Counted from the stretch's first letter, positions 1 to 10,394 are shown. The stretch is DNA of 64,000 nt from Enterococcus phoeniculicola ATCC BAA-412 (GCF_000407505.1 NZ_ASWE01000004.1:310001-374000); one strand, 5' to 3'. The notes: a model not told the origin generated them from the sequence alone. A program made the numbers and translations.

Positions 1-22
1 CTTTTGTTTGAACGACTTTCAT
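1..22 (-). CDS. 5' end of an unidentified gene, cut by window edge
   Basis: Reading leftward, an ATG at 22-20 opens a frame MKVVQTK that runs off the window. It is preceded by GGAGTGAAGAAT, a reasonable ribosome binding site. Only seven codons are visible, so no family can be named. It would be divergent from the permease gene at 170. Confidence 0.4.
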
Positions 23-169
23 ATTCTTCACTCCTATTCTACTTTAGTATAAACAAAAGTTTTTCATTGGCAACTATCAAATGAGAGAAAAATAACTTAG
101 ATAGGGTGAGACAAGCTTTTTATAGAAAGATGTTTTATACTTAAACTAGAAAAGAAAGGAGGAAATAGT

Positions 170-1288
170 TTGTTTGAAAAACTTCGAAATTCTAAATTAA
201 TGTTTTGGTCATTAGAGCTTTTAATTATCGCGACTTTCGCGTTTATGTTGACCAAAATTAACTTTTTATTTGCTCCAGTGGGGACTTTTTTCTCTACATT
301 ATTTGCTCCGGTGCTAATTGCTGGTTTTTTGTTTTACCTTTTAAATCCTATTGTAAAATTTTTGATGCGGTTTAAAATCCCACGAATCTATGCAATCATT
401 CTTGTATTCGTGCTATTGGTATTGGCGATTGTTTGGATTTTTCTTAGTTTTATCCCCAGTTTGATTAACCAAATATCATCACTGGCTTCTAATATGCCAA
501 CAATCGTGAAAAATACTCAGGCTTGGTTAACAGAGATGAGCAATCTTCCACTATTTAAAGAAGTGGATATTAAAAAGTATATTGAACAATTAGATTTATC
601 CTATGGCGATATTATCCAAAACTTTTTAAGCGGCTTATCGAGTGGCTTGGGGTCAATTGTTGGAACGATTGCTTCCACAACAATGGTTATCTTCACCGTA
701 CCATTTATTTTATTTTATATGCTGAAGGATTCAAAACGACTTGTTCCAAATATAAAACGATTCTTTCCAGAAGCACGACGAACACAGATTGTCGAACTGT
801 TGGGACAATTAAATCAAACACTTGCGAATTATATCAGTGGTCAGGCAATTGAATGTGTATTCGTTGGAACCTTTACTTTTTTAGGATATCTCATTTTAGG
901 GGTAGATTATGCATTTTTATTTGGTGTTATTGCTGGATTAACAAATCTTATTCCCTATTTGGGTCCCTATCTAGGGCTTGCCCCAGCATTTTTAGTAACG
1001 GTGTTCAATTCACCTTTTCAAGCGCTAATGTGTTGTGTAGTTGTTTTAGTAGTTCAACAGCTTGACGGGAATATTATCTATCCAAATGTTATCGGAAAAT
1101 CACTTCAAATCCATCCATTAACAATTATTTTAGTATTGTTAGTTGCAGGAAACCTTGCCGGTCTGCTTGGTATCTTTTTAGGAATCCCTTTTTATGCCAT
1201 CTGTAAAACAATTGTGGCTTTTGTTGTAAAGGTTGTTCGAGAAGATTATGGGAAAACAAAAGAAGAAGAGAATCCATTGGAAGAATAG
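170..1288 (+). CDS. AI-2E/YtvI-type membrane permease
   Basis: This 372-residue protein is almost wholly hydrophobic with about seven to eight membrane segments. It resembles the AI-2E transporter superfamily (PerM, YtvI, YdbI). The C-terminal part, around residues 255-275, carries the family-typical GLTNLIPYLGPYLG stretch, followed by a QQLDGNIIYPNVIGKS segment. The start is TTG at 170, chosen because AAAGGAGG lies just upstream and no ATG fits. Family members have been linked to autoinducer-2 export or Na+/H+ exchange, so the substrate is unassigned here. The gene is monocistronic: a strong hairpin terminator follows. Confidence 0.85.
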   Translation: MFEKLRNSKLMFWSLELLIIATFAFMLTKINFLFAPVGTFFSTLFAPVLIAGFLFYLLNPIVKFLMRFKIPRIYAIILVFVLLVLAIVWIFLSFIPSLINQISSLASNMPTIVKNTQAWLTEMSNLPLFKEVDIKKYIEQLDLSYGDIIQNFLSGLSSGLGSIVGTIASTTMVIFTVPFILFYMLKDSKRLVPNIKRFFPEARRTQIVELLGQLNQTLANYISGQAIECVFVGTFTFLGYLILGVDYAFLFGVIAGLTNLIPYLGPYLGLAPAFLVTVFNSPFQALMCCVVVLVVQQLDGNIIYPNVIGKSLQIHPLTIILVLLVAGNLAGLLGIFLGIPFYAICKTIVAFVVKVVREDYGKTKEEENPLEE

Positions 1289-1326
1289 TTTATATTGCAA
1301 TGGAATTCGCTTTATGATAACATTTT

Positions 1327-1356
1327 AACGTGGCTACTTTTAGCCACGTTTTTTTC
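1327..1356 (+). terminator. Rho-independent terminator after the permease gene
   Basis: A 10-bp stem AACGTGGCTA/TAGCCACGTT with a four-base loop runs straight into seven T residues. Confidence 0.9.
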
Positions 1357-1396
1357 TATAAAAAACAAATGAAAACTATAAGGAGAGAATGCTATT

Positions 1397-2773
1397 ATGA
1401 ATGCTGACCCTGACAGTCAGTCGCTATTAGCGCAAGTTTTACTATTAGTTGTTTTAACACTGATTAACGCCTTTTTGGCTGCTTCAGAGATTGCGGTGGT
1501 TTCAATTAATAAAAACCGTGTGGAGCAAAAAGCTGGGGATGGAGATGTAAAATCACAAAAACTACTAAAAATACTGCAAGACCCAAATAATTTCTTGTCA
1601 ACAATTCAAGTCGGAATTACTTTGGTTAACATTTTATCAGGAGCATCATTGGCCGATACGCTATCTGTGAAACTAGCACCCTATCTTGGCGGTGGTAGTG
1701 CTGGGAAAAATATTGCGAATATTATTGTCTTAGCAATTTTAACGTATGTGTCCATTGTTTTTGGAGAGTTATATCCAAAAAGAATTGCGCTAAACAAGTC
1801 AGAAGAAGTAGCAAAAGCAACTTCTGGGTTTATCAGAGGGATTGGAATTGTAGCCAAGCCGTTTGTCTGGTTGCTATCTGCTTCAACGAATCTATTATCT
1901 CGTCTAACACCAATGGAATTTGATGATGAGGACTCTAAGATGACGCGTGATGAAATGCGGTATATGTTGGAAACTGAAGGTGTTTTAGATAATGATGAAT
2001 TAGAGATGTTACAAGGTGTCTTTTCTCTAGATACAAAGGTTGCCCGTGAAGTGATGGTTCCACGTACGGACGCATTTATGATTGATATCAATGATACAAT
2101 TCAAGAGAATATTAACGAGGTTCTTTCAGAAAACTATTCAAGAATCCCCGTTTACGATGAAGATAAAGATAAAGTAGTGGGTGTACTTCATACGAAAAAT
2201 CTATTAAAAGCTGCGCATATAAATGGATTTGATAATTTAGATTTAAGACAAATTATTCAAGAACCTTTATTCGTACCTGAGACTATTTTTATTGATGATC
2301 TTCTTTATGAATTAAAGAAAACGCAAAACCAAATGGCCATTTTACTAGATGAATATGGCGGGGTTGTTGGATTAGCAACGTTAGAGGATTTATTAGAAGA
2401 AATCGTTGGTGAAATCGATGATGAATCTGATGAAGTAGAGAAGCTTTATGAAAAAGTTGGAGAAAATGAGTTTCTGGTACAAGGTAGAATGCTAATTGAC
2501 GAGTTTAATGAGGTTTTTGAAACGGACTTGCATATGAGCGATGTTGATACAATGGCGGGCTACTTGATTACTGCTTTAGGAACTATACCAGATGAAGGTG
2601 AAAAATTATCCTTTGATGTAGATAATATCACATTAATTTCTGAGGAGATGGAAGGGTCTCGAGTTCTTGTACTTCGTGTATTTTTCCATGATCCTGAAGA
2701 CAAAGAGGTTGAACCAGAGGAAGAACGTCGGCTATTTCGTAAAGAATTTGACGAAGATGAACCAAGAAGATAA
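1397..2773 (+). CDS. CNNM/HlyC-CorC family membrane protein with CBS domains
   Basis: This 458-residue protein has the order DUF21/CNNM membrane domain (about residues 10-190), a CBS pair (about 205-340, with VMVPRTD at the start and [25 protein letters not shown] at the end) and a C-terminal CorC_HlyC domain (about 355-440). The family was first called hemolysin. Its studied members act in Mg2+/Co2+ efflux or membrane integrity, so the name hemolysin should not be taken literally. AAGGAGAG precedes the ATG at 1397. Terminators flank it on both sides, so it is expressed alone. Confidence 0.9.
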   Translation: MNADPDSQSLLAQVLLLVVLTLINAFLAASEIAVVSINKNRVEQKAGDGDVKSQKLLKILQDPNNFLSTIQVGITLVNILSGASLADTLSVKLAPYLGGGSAGKNIANIIVLAILTYVSIVFGELYPKRIALNKSEEVAKATSGFIRGIGIVAKPFVWLLSASTNLLSRLTPMEFDDEDSKMTRDEMRYMLETEGVLDNDELEMLQGVFSLDTKVAREVMVPRTDAFMIDINDTIQENINEVLSENYSRIPVYDEDKDKVVGVLHTKNLLKAAHINGFDNLDLRQIIQEPLFVPETIFIDDLLYELKKTQNQMAILLDEYGGVVGLATLEDLLEEIVGEIDDESDEVEKLYEKVGENEFLVQGRMLIDEFNEVFETDLHMSDVDTMAGYLITALGTIPDEGEKLSFDVDNITLISEEMEGSRVLVLRVFFHDPEDKEVEPEEERRLFRKEFDEDEPRR

Positions 2774-2778
2774 TCAAA

Positions 2779-2815
2779 AACCAGTAGAATTGTTAATGAA
2801 TTCTGCTGGTTTTTC
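2779..2815 (+). terminator. Rho-independent terminator after the CNNM gene
   Basis: A 12-bp stem ACCAGTAGAATT/AATTCTGCTGGT with one G-U pair is followed by five T residues. Confidence 0.85.
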
Positions 2816-2917
2816 CTATTTATATAGAATGTAAAGAGAACTAGTGAGAAAATTTAATAAGAATTAAGAAAAAGGGAAAATTACAGAGAACAAGTATTTA
2901 TTTTTCTATAGATTCCA

Positions 2918-2926
2918 TGATATACT
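2918..2926 (+). promoter_or_regulatory. Extended -10 element of the prfC promoter
   Basis: TGATATACT matches TGn-TATAAT with one mismatch and lies 98 nt ahead of the prfC start. The -35 region is poor, as expected for extended -10 promoters. It would give a leader of about 90 nt. Confidence 0.5.
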
Positions 2927-3023
2927 GGGCTAGTTAGAGAATTCGAGTGTTTGCCACTTTGAATTTTATAAGATCTATGGAGGGAAACCTCATCTACTTT
3001 AAGTAACAGAAATGGAGCCGAAA

Positions 3024-4604
3024 ATGAATAATCCTAAATTAAACGAACAAGTTGATGCTCGTCGAACATTTGCTATTATTTCCCATCCGGATGCTGGGAA
3101 AACAACGATAACAGAACAGCTGCTTTTATTTGGTGGTGCTATCCGCCAAGCTGGAACTGTAAAAGGAAAGAAAACAGGAAACTTTGCAAAATCTGACTGG
3201 ATGGAAATAGAAAAACAACGTGGGATTTCTGTAACCAGCTCAGTAATGCAATTTGATTACGAAGGAAAACGTGTGAACATCTTGGATACACCAGGGCATG
3301 AAGATTTTTCTGAGGACACGTATCGGACGTTAATGGCTGTTGATAGTGCAGTTATGGTAATTGATAGTGCTAAAGGGATTGAAGCTCAAACCAAAAAGCT
3401 TTTTCAAGTTGTCAAAAAAAGAGGAATTCCTATCTTTACTTTTATCAATAAACTAGATCGAGATGGTCGCGAGCCTCTCGATTTATTAGAAGAGCTGGAA
3501 GAGTTGTTAGATATTGAATCGTATCCAATGAACTGGCCTATTGGTATGGGAAAAGGGCTAGAGGGACTTTACGATATTCATAATAAACGAGTGGAATTAT
3601 ATCGTCCAGAAAATTATGATGGAGAACGATTCATTCCTCTAAATGAAGATGGTCAAATTCCAGCAGATCATAAGCTTTCAGAAGATGGCATCTATCAGCA
3701 GGTTTTAGAGGAAGTAGAGTTGTTAAAAGAAGCTGGTGATGCATTTGATGTAGAAAAAATTGCAGCAGGAAATCAAACGCCTGTATTTTTTGGCTCAGCA
3801 CTTACAAATTTTGGTGTTCAAACGATGTTAGAAACATTCTTGCAGTTTGCTCCCAAGCCACATGCCCACAAAACAGAGTCCGGCGAAGCAGTAAGTCCTT
3901 ATGAAGAAGAATTTTCGGGGTTTGTTTTTAAAATACAGGCAAATATGAACCCTGCTCATCGAGATAGAATCGCATTTGTACGTATTTGTTCTGGAACTTT
4001 TGAGCGAGGAATGGATGTTGTTTTAGAACGAACAAATAAGAAAATGAAATTAAGCAATGTGACTCAATTTATGGCGGATACCAGAGAAAATGTACAAGAG
4101 GCTGTTGCTGGTGATATTATTGGTGTATATGATACCGGAAATTACCAAATTGGGGATACAATCTATGAAGGAAAATTAAAAGTAGCTTATGAGGAACTGC
4201 CATCATTTACGCCAGAGCTCTTTATGAAAGTTGCTTCAAAAAATGTTATGAAACAAAAGTCCTTCCACAAAGGAATTTATCAATTAGTACAAGAAGGTGC
4301 CATTCAGCTGTATAAAACATATTTAACTGATGAGTACATTATCGGAGCTGTTGGACAGCTTCAATTTGAAGTATTTCAATATCGTATGTTAAATGAATAT
4401 AATTCTGAGGTTGTGATGACACCGATGGGAAGTAAGATTGCCCGTTGGATTAAACCTGAAGATCTAGATGAACGAATGAGCTCAAGTAGAAATATTTTGG
4501 CGAAAGATCGTTTCGATCAGCCTTTATTCTTATTTGAAAATCAATTTGCAATGCGTTGGTTTGCAGACAAGTATCCAGATGTAGAATTAAAAACTCTACT
4601 ATAG
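3024..4604 (+). CDS. prfC: Peptide chain release factor 3
   Basis: This translational GTPase recycles RF1/RF2 from the ribosome after peptide release. G motifs are clear: [13 protein letters not shown] (P loop), [11 protein letters not shown] (G3) and NKLDRD (G4), and the C-terminal RF3 domain is complete. About 526 residues is the usual family length. I prefer ATG at 3024 over ATG at 3012. GGAG at 3014-3017 stands 6 nt before the former, while the latter has no binding site in range. The leader upstream can fold into two small hairpins. The gene stands alone. Confidence 0.95.
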   Translation: MNNPKLNEQVDARRTFAIISHPDAGKTTITEQLLLFGGAIRQAGTVKGKKTGNFAKSDWMEIEKQRGISVTSSVMQFDYEGKRVNILDTPGHEDFSEDTYRTLMAVDSAVMVIDSAKGIEAQTKKLFQVVKKRGIPIFTFINKLDRDGREPLDLLEELEELLDIESYPMNWPIGMGKGLEGLYDIHNKRVELYRPENYDGERFIPLNEDGQIPADHKLSEDGIYQQVLEEVELLKEAGDAFDVEKIAAGNQTPVFFGSALTNFGVQTMLETFLQFAPKPHAHKTESGEAVSPYEEEFSGFVFKIQANMNPAHRDRIAFVRICSGTFERGMDVVLERTNKKMKLSNVTQFMADTRENVQEAVAGDIIGVYDTGNYQIGDTIYEGKLKVAYEELPSFTPELFMKVASKNVMKQKSFHKGIYQLVQEGAIQLYKTYLTDEYIIGAVGQLQFEVFQYRMLNEYNSEVVMTPMGSKIARWIKPEDLDERMSSSRNILAKDRFDQPLFLFENQFAMRWFADKYPDVELKTLL

Positions 4605-4684
4605 AATAAATCTGTATAGGCGAAGGAGTATGTCTACACGACATATCGCTCATCAGCAGTGGATTTTATGAAGAGATCGGGATA

Positions 4685-4719
4685 GAAGCCTTCAACTCAA
4701 GTATGTATCATGCGTAGAA
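4685..4719. repeat. Dispersed intergenic repeat, family 3, copy 1
   Basis: GAAGCCTTCAACTCAAGT followed by ATGTATCATG and TAGAA; matches 61304-61338 in most positions. Confidence 0.7.
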
Positions 4720-4738
4720 GATGATGAGAGCGAAACGA

Positions 4739-4780
4739 AGAGAAGGAACTCATCACGTAGTGTAGATGAGTTCCTTCTCT
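4739..4780. repeat. 16-bp perfect hairpin downstream of prfC
   Basis: AGAGAAGGAACTCATC (4739-4754) and GATGAGTTCCTTCTCT (4765-4780) are exact reverse complements around a 10-nt loop. The following bases are TTCCGTCC rather than a clean T run. It may therefore be a weak terminator, an RNA processing site or part of a dispersed repeat. Confidence 0.75.
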
Positions 4781-4807
4781 TTCCGTCCTTTAGTAAGAGT
4801 TTATTAG

Positions 4808-4846
4808 GGTGAGGTATAACTTAATTGGTTATGTCTCACCTTCTTT
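4808..4846 (+). terminator. Terminator-like dispersed repeat, copy a
   Basis: GGTGAGGTATAAC pairs with GTTATGTCTCACC (13 bp with two G-U pairs, 7-nt loop) and runs into TTCTTTT. Close relatives sit at 59111-59143, 61341-61373 and, more diverged, 29179-29218. Confidence 0.7.
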
Positions 4847-4921
4847 TAGGTTATATATTAATCATACAAGGATTTATAACAAAGCTTCTTTTATACTAAC
4901 GACTTTATTCCAAGTAACACG

Positions 4922-4961
4922 ATCTCAATAGTGCAAGCTACTATTTGAGGTCGCTGTTTTT
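4922..4961 (+). terminator. Stem-loop between prfC and the XRE gene
   Basis: GATCTCAATAGT pairs with ACTATTTGAGGTC (one bulge) and is followed by GCTGTTTTT on the plus strand. Its T run points to a plus-strand terminator, although the nearest gene end belongs to the minus-strand XRE gene. Confidence 0.5.
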
Positions 4962-4970
4962 ATTTCAATA

Positions 4971-5444
4971 CTATTTTTTGAAATGAGAACGAACAAACTT
5001 TGCCGTTGAAAAAGTGAGTACGAGAACTCCCGAAAAAAGGAATAAAAACCCAATAGGAATAAGATAAAAATTTTCGTGTAGAATTCCTGACGAGTCAATA
5101 TATTCTACTGAACTTGCTTTAATAAAAAAGCAAGCAAATCCAAAAAAGAGTAGAAAAGTACCAATTACTGCGGTAATCATATTAAATTTAGCTCTTCTTG
5201 TCTCGCTACCATCTTTAATTAATTTTTCTGCCATAATGTTTCTATTTTTTCCTCCTAAAATCAATTCATCAAGCGAAATGTAAAACATACTAGAAATAAG
5301 GATGAGCATCTCCAAGTCAGGAAGATTCCGGTTATTTTCCCAATTAGAAACTGCTTGCCGAGTGACACCTAAACGTAAAGCAAATGCCTCCTGTGTTAAT
5401 TGATTATTTTTTCTTAATTCCTTTATTTTTTCACCAAATTCCAT
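4971..5444 (-). CDS. XRE-family regulator with membrane tail
   Basis: The N-terminal 60 residues form a Cro/C1-type helix-turn-helix (KIKELRKNNQLTQEAFALRLGVTRQAVSNWENN). The C-terminal half contains two hydrophobic segments (about residues 95-115 and 130-150), so the protein is probably membrane anchored. I start it at ATG 5444 because GAAAGGA lies about 9 nt upstream and HTH proteins of this type begin MEFGEKI. A longer frame reaches to 5492 without a binding site. No partner gene is adjacent, so the target and signal are unknown. Confidence 0.85.
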   Translation of the reverse strand: MEFGEKIKELRKNNQLTQEAFALRLGVTRQAVSNWENNRNLPDLEMLILISSMFYISLDELILGGKNRNIMAEKLIKDGSETRRAKFNMITAVIGTFLLFFGFACFFIKASSVEYIDSSGILHENFYLIPIGFLFLFSGVLVLTFSTAKFVRSHFKK

Positions 5445-5961
5445 TGTGTACGTTCCTTTCGTTAATGTAGTTTTATCATAGAGAAAAAACACTTAGTCTA
5501 CAAGACAGCAGTACTTGCTTTCCTCTAGAAATAAGAAGAAAGGGATACTTGCGGAGAAAAAATAGCTATAAAATAAGAGAAATCCAATGAGAATATGACT
5601 TACTACGTTTCTTTTACTGATACCAAAAAAATGTAAAGAATTTCTAAAAAAGTATAAAGTAAAATAAAACGGATGTCTAACATTAAGAATAAAAAAACAG
5701 CTTCTGATAGCTGATTCCACATTTTATCCAACGAATAATTTATCAAATCTTTTTAGCAAATAGTTAGTCAAAAAAGTAGAGGATGGGGATGGTTAATCTT
5801 TCAAAATGGTTAATTAATCATTTTCCTTACTCTTTTAAAAAGATAAAGCAAGTATTCTTTTTTTTTGGTCGAAAATCTATCCTTTATTCGATAATTCATT
5901 TTTTCAAAATATCGATTTTTGCATGGTATTATATGAATTATTACTATAAAGGAGCGCTTAT
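5445..5961. other. Intergenic region upstream of the Mga-like gene
   Basis: This AT-rich spacer of about 500 nt separates the divergent XRE and Mga-like genes. A minus-strand frame at 5493-5720 exists but has a GTG start without a binding site and a Phe/Leu-rich sequence, so I do not call it. A short hairpin CAGCT-6nt-AGCTG with T7 on the minus strand lies near 5697-5715. The rest shows nothing I can assign. Confidence 0.5.
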
Positions 5962-7422
5962 ATGGTACAGAATATCTTGTTAAACGAAGAAGGAAAAACA
6001 AAGTTGAAAATTTTAAACAGGGTTCGTGAACTAGGGAAAGGACAGTATCCCATCTATTTTTTTGAGAATGAGTTAGGATTTTCATATGTGAAAACTTCCA
6101 AGCTTATCCACTCGATGGATATGGAATTACAACAGTTAGATCCACATTTTCATCTTCTAAATGACAGAGACAAAATAGAGATAAAAGGAGATATTCCTTA
6201 TTTTGAGGATTATCAGCGTTTTTTATGTAGACAAAGTTTATCTTACCGCTTCTTATTATCAACTATTCTCTATCCCAATAAGAGTATGGCTGATTTTTGT
6301 ATAGAAGAAAAACTAAGTCAGTCCTCTGTTATGAGACGATTGCGACCCCTTATTTCGTATTTAAAGGAGAGTCATATCCGACTGAATTGCTTACAAATGA
6401 AGCTTACTGGAAAAGAGAGTGTTATTCGTATGATTATCACTCACTTTATATGGTATGTCTCTTTTGGGGAAGATTTAACAAACTATTTTGCAAAAGAAAA
6501 AGAATTACACATGGAAGAGTTATTTTCGCCAGAAGATAGCCGTTGGATGATTTATGGAGAGGAGAAGGAATGGAATGTTTATCAGGGAGTGGCGCTCTTA
6601 AGGATTCAACAAGGCTATGTTATAGATGAGAATATTTTCCAGACGTTTTCCTTGCCTGTGATTAACAAAAAATTCAGGGAAATCTTGACTGAGCAAAAAT
6701 TGAGTGAAACAGCAATTCAACGAGAAAATCATTTTATAGGCTATGCGATGTTCTATAAAATTCAGTATTTCTCGATTCATGATCCTCGATTGAAATATGT
6801 CAAAAAGTATCTTGAAACCAATAAAGTAGTCAGCGAGCATACACAGAATTTTTATGATTTTTGTGTAAAAGAATTATTTTCTACAAAGATTTCGTCTGAA
6901 CAGAATAAATTAATCTGGATTGATTTATTTAACTTATTTTTAAAGAAAGATGTTTTTCCTGAAGTAGTGTTTAGCTACAATCTTTCAACAAGTACATTAA
7001 TGACTCATTATCATCCTATGCTGCTTAAATTGAAAAAAAAGATTAATCAGTTCTTAGATCGGGAATATAGATTTGAGTCAGCTCGTTTGAAAGAAAGAGA
7101 GGACTTGTTGATTTTACTTTCAGCGATTGTGTTACCCTATTTTGAAGAAAAAAAGGTAAAAAAGACTGTTCATTTAGGAATAGCAGGAGTTCAAGATGAA
7201 AGTCTCTTACATTTTTTGTTCTATCATCTGAAACAAATAACAGGAATAGAGATTGAAATTTGTGGGAATAAGCTTGATAAGGAATACGATTTACTATTAA
7301 GCTCAGCTACGAAGTTTTTGCCTGAACCTATGACGAGACCTTACTATATTCTGGATACGGAAAATATGCAGATGCTTCATCATATTCAGAAGAAGATAGA
7401 TAGTTTGTTGCTGGAAAATTAA
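5962..7422 (+). CDS. Mga/AtxA-like transcriptional regulator
   Basis: This 486-residue protein begins with Mga-type helix-turn-helix domains (about residues 10-160, including FCIEEKLSQSSVMRRLRPL). A long PRD-like middle and an EIIB-like C-terminal part follow (GIEIEICG, DLLLSSA near residues 430-460). This layout fits the Mga/AtxA virulence-regulator class and related antiterminator-like regulators that sense PTS status. AAAGGAG precedes ATG 5962. No PTS operon or surface-protein gene sits next to it, so it appears to act on distant genes. The regulon cannot be told from this window. Confidence 0.75.
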   Translation: MVQNILLNEEGKTKLKILNRVRELGKGQYPIYFFENELGFSYVKTSKLIHSMDMELQQLDPHFHLLNDRDKIEIKGDIPYFEDYQRFLCRQSLSYRFLLSTILYPNKSMADFCIEEKLSQSSVMRRLRPLISYLKESHIRLNCLQMKLTGKESVIRMIITHFIWYVSFGEDLTNYFAKEKELHMEELFSPEDSRWMIYGEEKEWNVYQGVALLRIQQGYVIDENIFQTFSLPVINKKFREILTEQKLSETAIQRENHFIGYAMFYKIQYFSIHDPRLKYVKKYLETNKVVSEHTQNFYDFCVKELFSTKISSEQNKLIWIDLFNLFLKKDVFPEVVFSYNLSTSTLMTHYHPMLLKLKKKINQFLDREYRFESARLKEREDLLILLSAIVLPYFEEKKVKKTVHLGIAGVQDESLLHFLFYHLKQITGIEIEICGNKLDKEYDLLLSSATKFLPEPMTRPYYILDTENMQMLHHIQKKIDSLLLEN

Positions 7423-7565
7423 TCTAGGGAAAACAGAAAGATACGTTCATTTATGCTAAATAAAAATATTTAGAAATGAAGTAGCAGGATTGAAATCGAG
7501 TAGACCAATCTAGACATGGAATTCGAGTATAAAAAGATTCATTTCCTGTCATATATGAATTGAAA

Positions 7566-7610
7566 AAGAAGGAGCAAAACGAGTGTAGTTTCGTTTTGCT
7601 CCTTCTTTTA
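7566..7610. terminator. Bidirectional terminator between Mga-like and DUF1827 genes
   Basis: A 17-bp stem AAGAAGGAGCAAAACGA / TCGTTTTGCTCCTTCTT with an 8-nt loop has an A run on the left and T residues on the right. It can therefore serve both convergent genes. Confidence 0.9.
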
Positions 7611-7621
7611 GTTATAAAAAT

Positions 7622-7942
7622 CTAAATTGCGACGCCATTTCGTTGATTCACTTTAGGAATAGATATTTCTATCGTTCCATCCATTTCAACTGTTTTAATC
7701 TCATCTAAACGATAAGAGTCAGCAGTCAATTTTTTAATAAAATGGGATTTGATTTCTTCAATTTCTGAAGATTTCAGGTTACGCTTTTTATTAACAATCA
7801 GAATTTCATCATGCATTAGCGCAGAAGTATAGACAACTGTCGTATTACCAGCAGAGTAAACCTTAACCATCTCAGCATCTGTGTTTTCTAATTGATTCAT
7901 AACCAATCTAGAATGGCTATTTGTAACGTTTACGAGTTTCAT
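7622..7942 (-). CDS. DUF1827 family protein
   Basis: This 106-residue soluble protein (MKLVNVTNSHSRLV... ending VNQRNGVAI) matches the DUF1827 family found in enterococci and lactobacilli near clpE. No function is established. ATG 7942 is preferred over GTG 7951 because GAGGTGA then lies 5 nt upstream of the start. It lies downstream of clpE in the same direction, but the clpE terminator at 8087-8122 separates them, so it probably has its own promoter. Confidence 0.8.
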   Translation of the reverse strand: MKLVNVTNSHSRLVMNQLENTDAEMVKVYSAGNTTVVYTSALMHDEILIVNKKRNLKSSEIEEIKSHFIKKLTADSYRLDEIKTVEMDGTIEISIPKVNQRNGVAI

Positions 7943-8086
7943 GCTGCTCACCTCACTAAGTAAATTTGAATCTTAGTATATTCTGTTTCTATTATAAAAT
8001 TTTTTTATGAAAATAGGAAGAATTTTGACTTAAAAATACCCAAAAAAAACAATAAAAGAGTAAGTTGATTCTAATAGTAAGCGTAC

Positions 8087-8122
8087 AAAAAAGACTAAGT
8101 GCCTGTTTATAGGCACTTAGTC
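8087..8122 (-). terminator. Rho-independent terminator after clpE
   Basis: Read on the minus strand, GACTAAGTGCCT pairs with AGGCACTTAGTC (12 bp, 6-nt loop) and is followed by six T residues. Confidence 0.9.
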
Positions 8123-8138
8123 TTATAACAAAATAATT

Positions 8139-10394
8139 TTATTGTGGTGCAGGTTCATCGGAAACGTCGCTTGATTCCTTCACTAGACGTTCAGGTTTAG
8201 ATGTGATAAGAATTTTTCCATCCTTATCTAATTTTGCTTTCAAATCATGGATAGTTGGATGATCTAGATAAAATTCGGCAATACCATCTTCAATTTGTTC
8301 TTGGATGGTTCTTCTCAATGGACGTGCACCCATGGAAGGATCATATCCTAAATCTACCAGTTTTTCCTTCACGTTTTCGGGTACATCAATAGTAAGATGT
8401 TGAGAGATAAGCAAGTGGTTTACTTCATCTAACATTAGACTAACAATGTTCATCAAGTTTTCTTTGCTTAATGACTTGAATTCAATAATCCCGTCAAAAC
8501 GGTTAAGAAATTCTGGGGTAAAGTAATTGTTCAATTGGTTTAACACGGAGCGAGTAACCCCTTCTCGTGCAGCCCCAAAACCAACATTAGCCTCCACGTT
8601 TCCTGTACCAGCGTTACTTGTCATTATAATTAATGTATCTTTGAAGCTTACTGTTCGACCCTGCGCATCTGTTAGTCGTCCATCATCAAGAATTTGTAAA
8701 AACATATGAAGGACATCAGGGTGCGCTTTTTCAATTTCATCTAAAAGAATTAAGCTGTATGGATTACGGCGTACCTTCTCAGTTAGCTGACCTGCTTCAT
8801 CATAGCCGACATAGCCAGGAGGTGAGCCAATAAGTTTAGAGACACTGTGTTTTTCCATATACTCAGACATATCAAAGCGAATCATTGAATCCTCTGAACC
8901 AAACATTTCATAAGCAAGTTGTTTTGCTAGTTCCGTTTTTCCGACTCCTGTTGGACCTACAAATAAGAAAGAGCCAATAGGACGGTTTTGCTTTCCTAGA
9001 CCCACACGATTCCGGCGGATAGCTTTTGAAACTTTTTCAATTGCTTCATCTTGTCCAATTACATGTTTTTTCAAATCATCAGAAAGATTCTTCAATTGTG
9101 TTTGTTCTTTTTCTTTGAGCTCCCCTACAGGAATACCAGTTTTTTGTTCAACAATTTGCTCCATATCTTTTTCAGTGATGACAGGTGTTTTTTCATCGCT
9201 TACTTGTTTATCCTTCATCGTTTGCAGTTTGTTGATTTGATCTCGGTAATAGGCAGCTTTTTCAAAATCTTCTTCTTGAGAAGCTTGTTGCTTTTGCGCT
9301 TCTGCATCTGCCAATTTTTTCTCAATCATTTTTGGATCAACAATTTGAATCGTTAAGTTCATTTTAGAACCAGATTCATCTAGTAAATCAATGGCTTTAT
9401 CAGGTAAAAATCGATCTTGAATGTAGCGGTTTGAAAGAACAGCTGCAGATTTAATCGCTTCATCTGTATATTTCACATGATGAAAATCTTCATATCGTTT
9501 TTGTAATCCTTGTAAAATGGAAATTGTTTCCTCCACACTTGGTTCATCTACACGAACAGGCTGCATACGACGCTCAAGAGCGGCATCTTTTTCGATGATA
9601 CGATATTCATTTAGAGTCGTAGCACCTACCATCTGTAATTCTCCACGAGCTAGAGCAGGTTTTAAAATATTGCCTGCATCCATATTCCCATCTCCAGCAG
9701 AACCAGCACCGACGATTTCATGCACCTCATCTATAAATAAGATGACATTTTCAGCTTGCTTAATTTCTTCAATCAATTTTTGCATTCGTTCTTCAAATTG
9801 ACCTCGTATTCCTGTTCCTTGAACCAAAGAAACGACATCTAATCGAATGACTTCTTTATCCATAAGTTTTTGAGGAACATCCCCATCAATAATCTTTTGT
9901 GCCAGTCCTTCGACAACCGCTGTTTTACCTACACCAGGTTCACCAATCAGGACAGGGTTATTTTTAGTACGGCGATTCAAGATTTCTATAATACGTTTAA
10001 TTTCTTCATCACGACCAACGACAGGATCGATTTCACCTTTACGAGCAAGTTCAGTAATATTAATACCATACTCACCTAAAAGGCCCTTTGCAGGTTGTCC
10101 ACCATGTGGAGGTTGACCATTATTAAAATTATTACCTCCGCCAAATTGAGTAGGAGGAGTCTGTTCATTAGGAATACCTTGGTTTTGCATTTGGCGTGAC
10201 ATTGAACGGAATAAATCGTCTAAACTGCCGAAACCAAATGGGTCTTGTTGTGTCATACGTGGCTGTTCTCCATTTCGTTCATTTTTTAGTTTTTGATAGC
10301 AACTCTGGCAGTAGTCGAGTTGTTTGCGTTGACCATTAACATTCGCGTATAGGTGAATGGTTGCTTCATTTGTTCCACAATTAATACAAAGCAT
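8139..10394 (-). CDS. clpE: ATP-dependent Clp protease ATP-binding subunit ClpE
   Basis: This 751-residue Hsp100 ATPase partners with ClpP in heat-stress proteolysis. The N-terminus has the ClpE zinc finger (CINCG at residues 3-7, CQSC near 30-33). A Gln/Gly/Asn-rich linker follows, then AAA domain 1 ([13 protein letters not shown]), a UVR-type coiled coil ([18 protein letters not shown]) and AAA domain 2 ([13 protein letters not shown]). I start at ATG 10394, directly before the zinc finger, with GAAGGA upstream. The frame is open further up to 10517, but that stretch is promoter DNA. A CtsR-type operator lies upstream. Confidence 0.96.
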   Translation of the reverse strand: MLCINCGTNEATIHLYANVNGQRKQLDYCQSCYQKLKNERNGEQPRMTQQDPFGFGSLDDLFRSMSRQMQNQGIPNEQTPPTQFGGGNNFNNGQPPHGGQPAKGLLGEYGINITELARKGEIDPVVGRDEEIKRIIEILNRRTKNNPVLIGEPGVGKTAVVEGLAQKIIDGDVPQKLMDKEVIRLDVVSLVQGTGIRGQFEERMQKLIEEIKQAENVILFIDEVHEIVGAGSAGDGNMDAGNILKPALARGELQMVGATTLNEYRIIEKDAALERRMQPVRVDEPSVEETISILQGLQKRYEDFHHVKYTDEAIKSAAVLSNRYIQDRFLPDKAIDLLDESGSKMNLTIQIVDPKMIEKKLADAEAQKQQASQEEDFEKAAYYRDQINKLQTMKDKQVSDEKTPVITEKDMEQIVEQKTGIPVGELKEKEQTQLKNLSDDLKKHVIGQDEAIEKVSKAIRRNRVGLGKQNRPIGSFLFVGPTGVGKTELAKQLAYEMFGSEDSMIRFDMSEYMEKHSVSKLIGSPPGYVGYDEAGQLTEKVRRNPYSLILLDEIEKAHPDVLHMFLQILDDGRLTDAQGRTVSFKDTLIIMTSNAGTGNVEANVGFGAAREGVTRSVLNQLNNYFTPEFLNRFDGIIEFKSLSKENLMNIVSLMLDEVNHLLISQHLTIDVPENVKEKLVDLGYDPSMGARPLRRTIQEQIEDGIAEFYLDHPTIHDLKAKLDKDGKILITSKPERLVKESSDVSDEPAPQ

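Larger units (their letters stand above)
4605..4970. other. Intergenic region with two hairpins and dispersed repeat copies
   Basis: Between prfC and the convergent XRE gene there is no reading frame worth calling. The stretch holds a repeat copy (4685-4719, matched at 61304-61338), a 16-bp perfect hairpin (4739-4780), a terminator-like repeat (4808-4846) and another stem-loop (4922-4954). Confidence 0.7.

Noticed and set aside
1397-2773. Reading the CNNM/HlyC gene as a hemolysin
   Set aside because: The domain set is that of CNNM/CorC membrane proteins; no toxin function is supported.
5493-5720. Minus-strand frame of 75 codons between the XRE and Mga-like genes
   Set aside because: GTG start without a binding site, Phe/Leu-rich composition typical of AT-rich DNA, and no family match.
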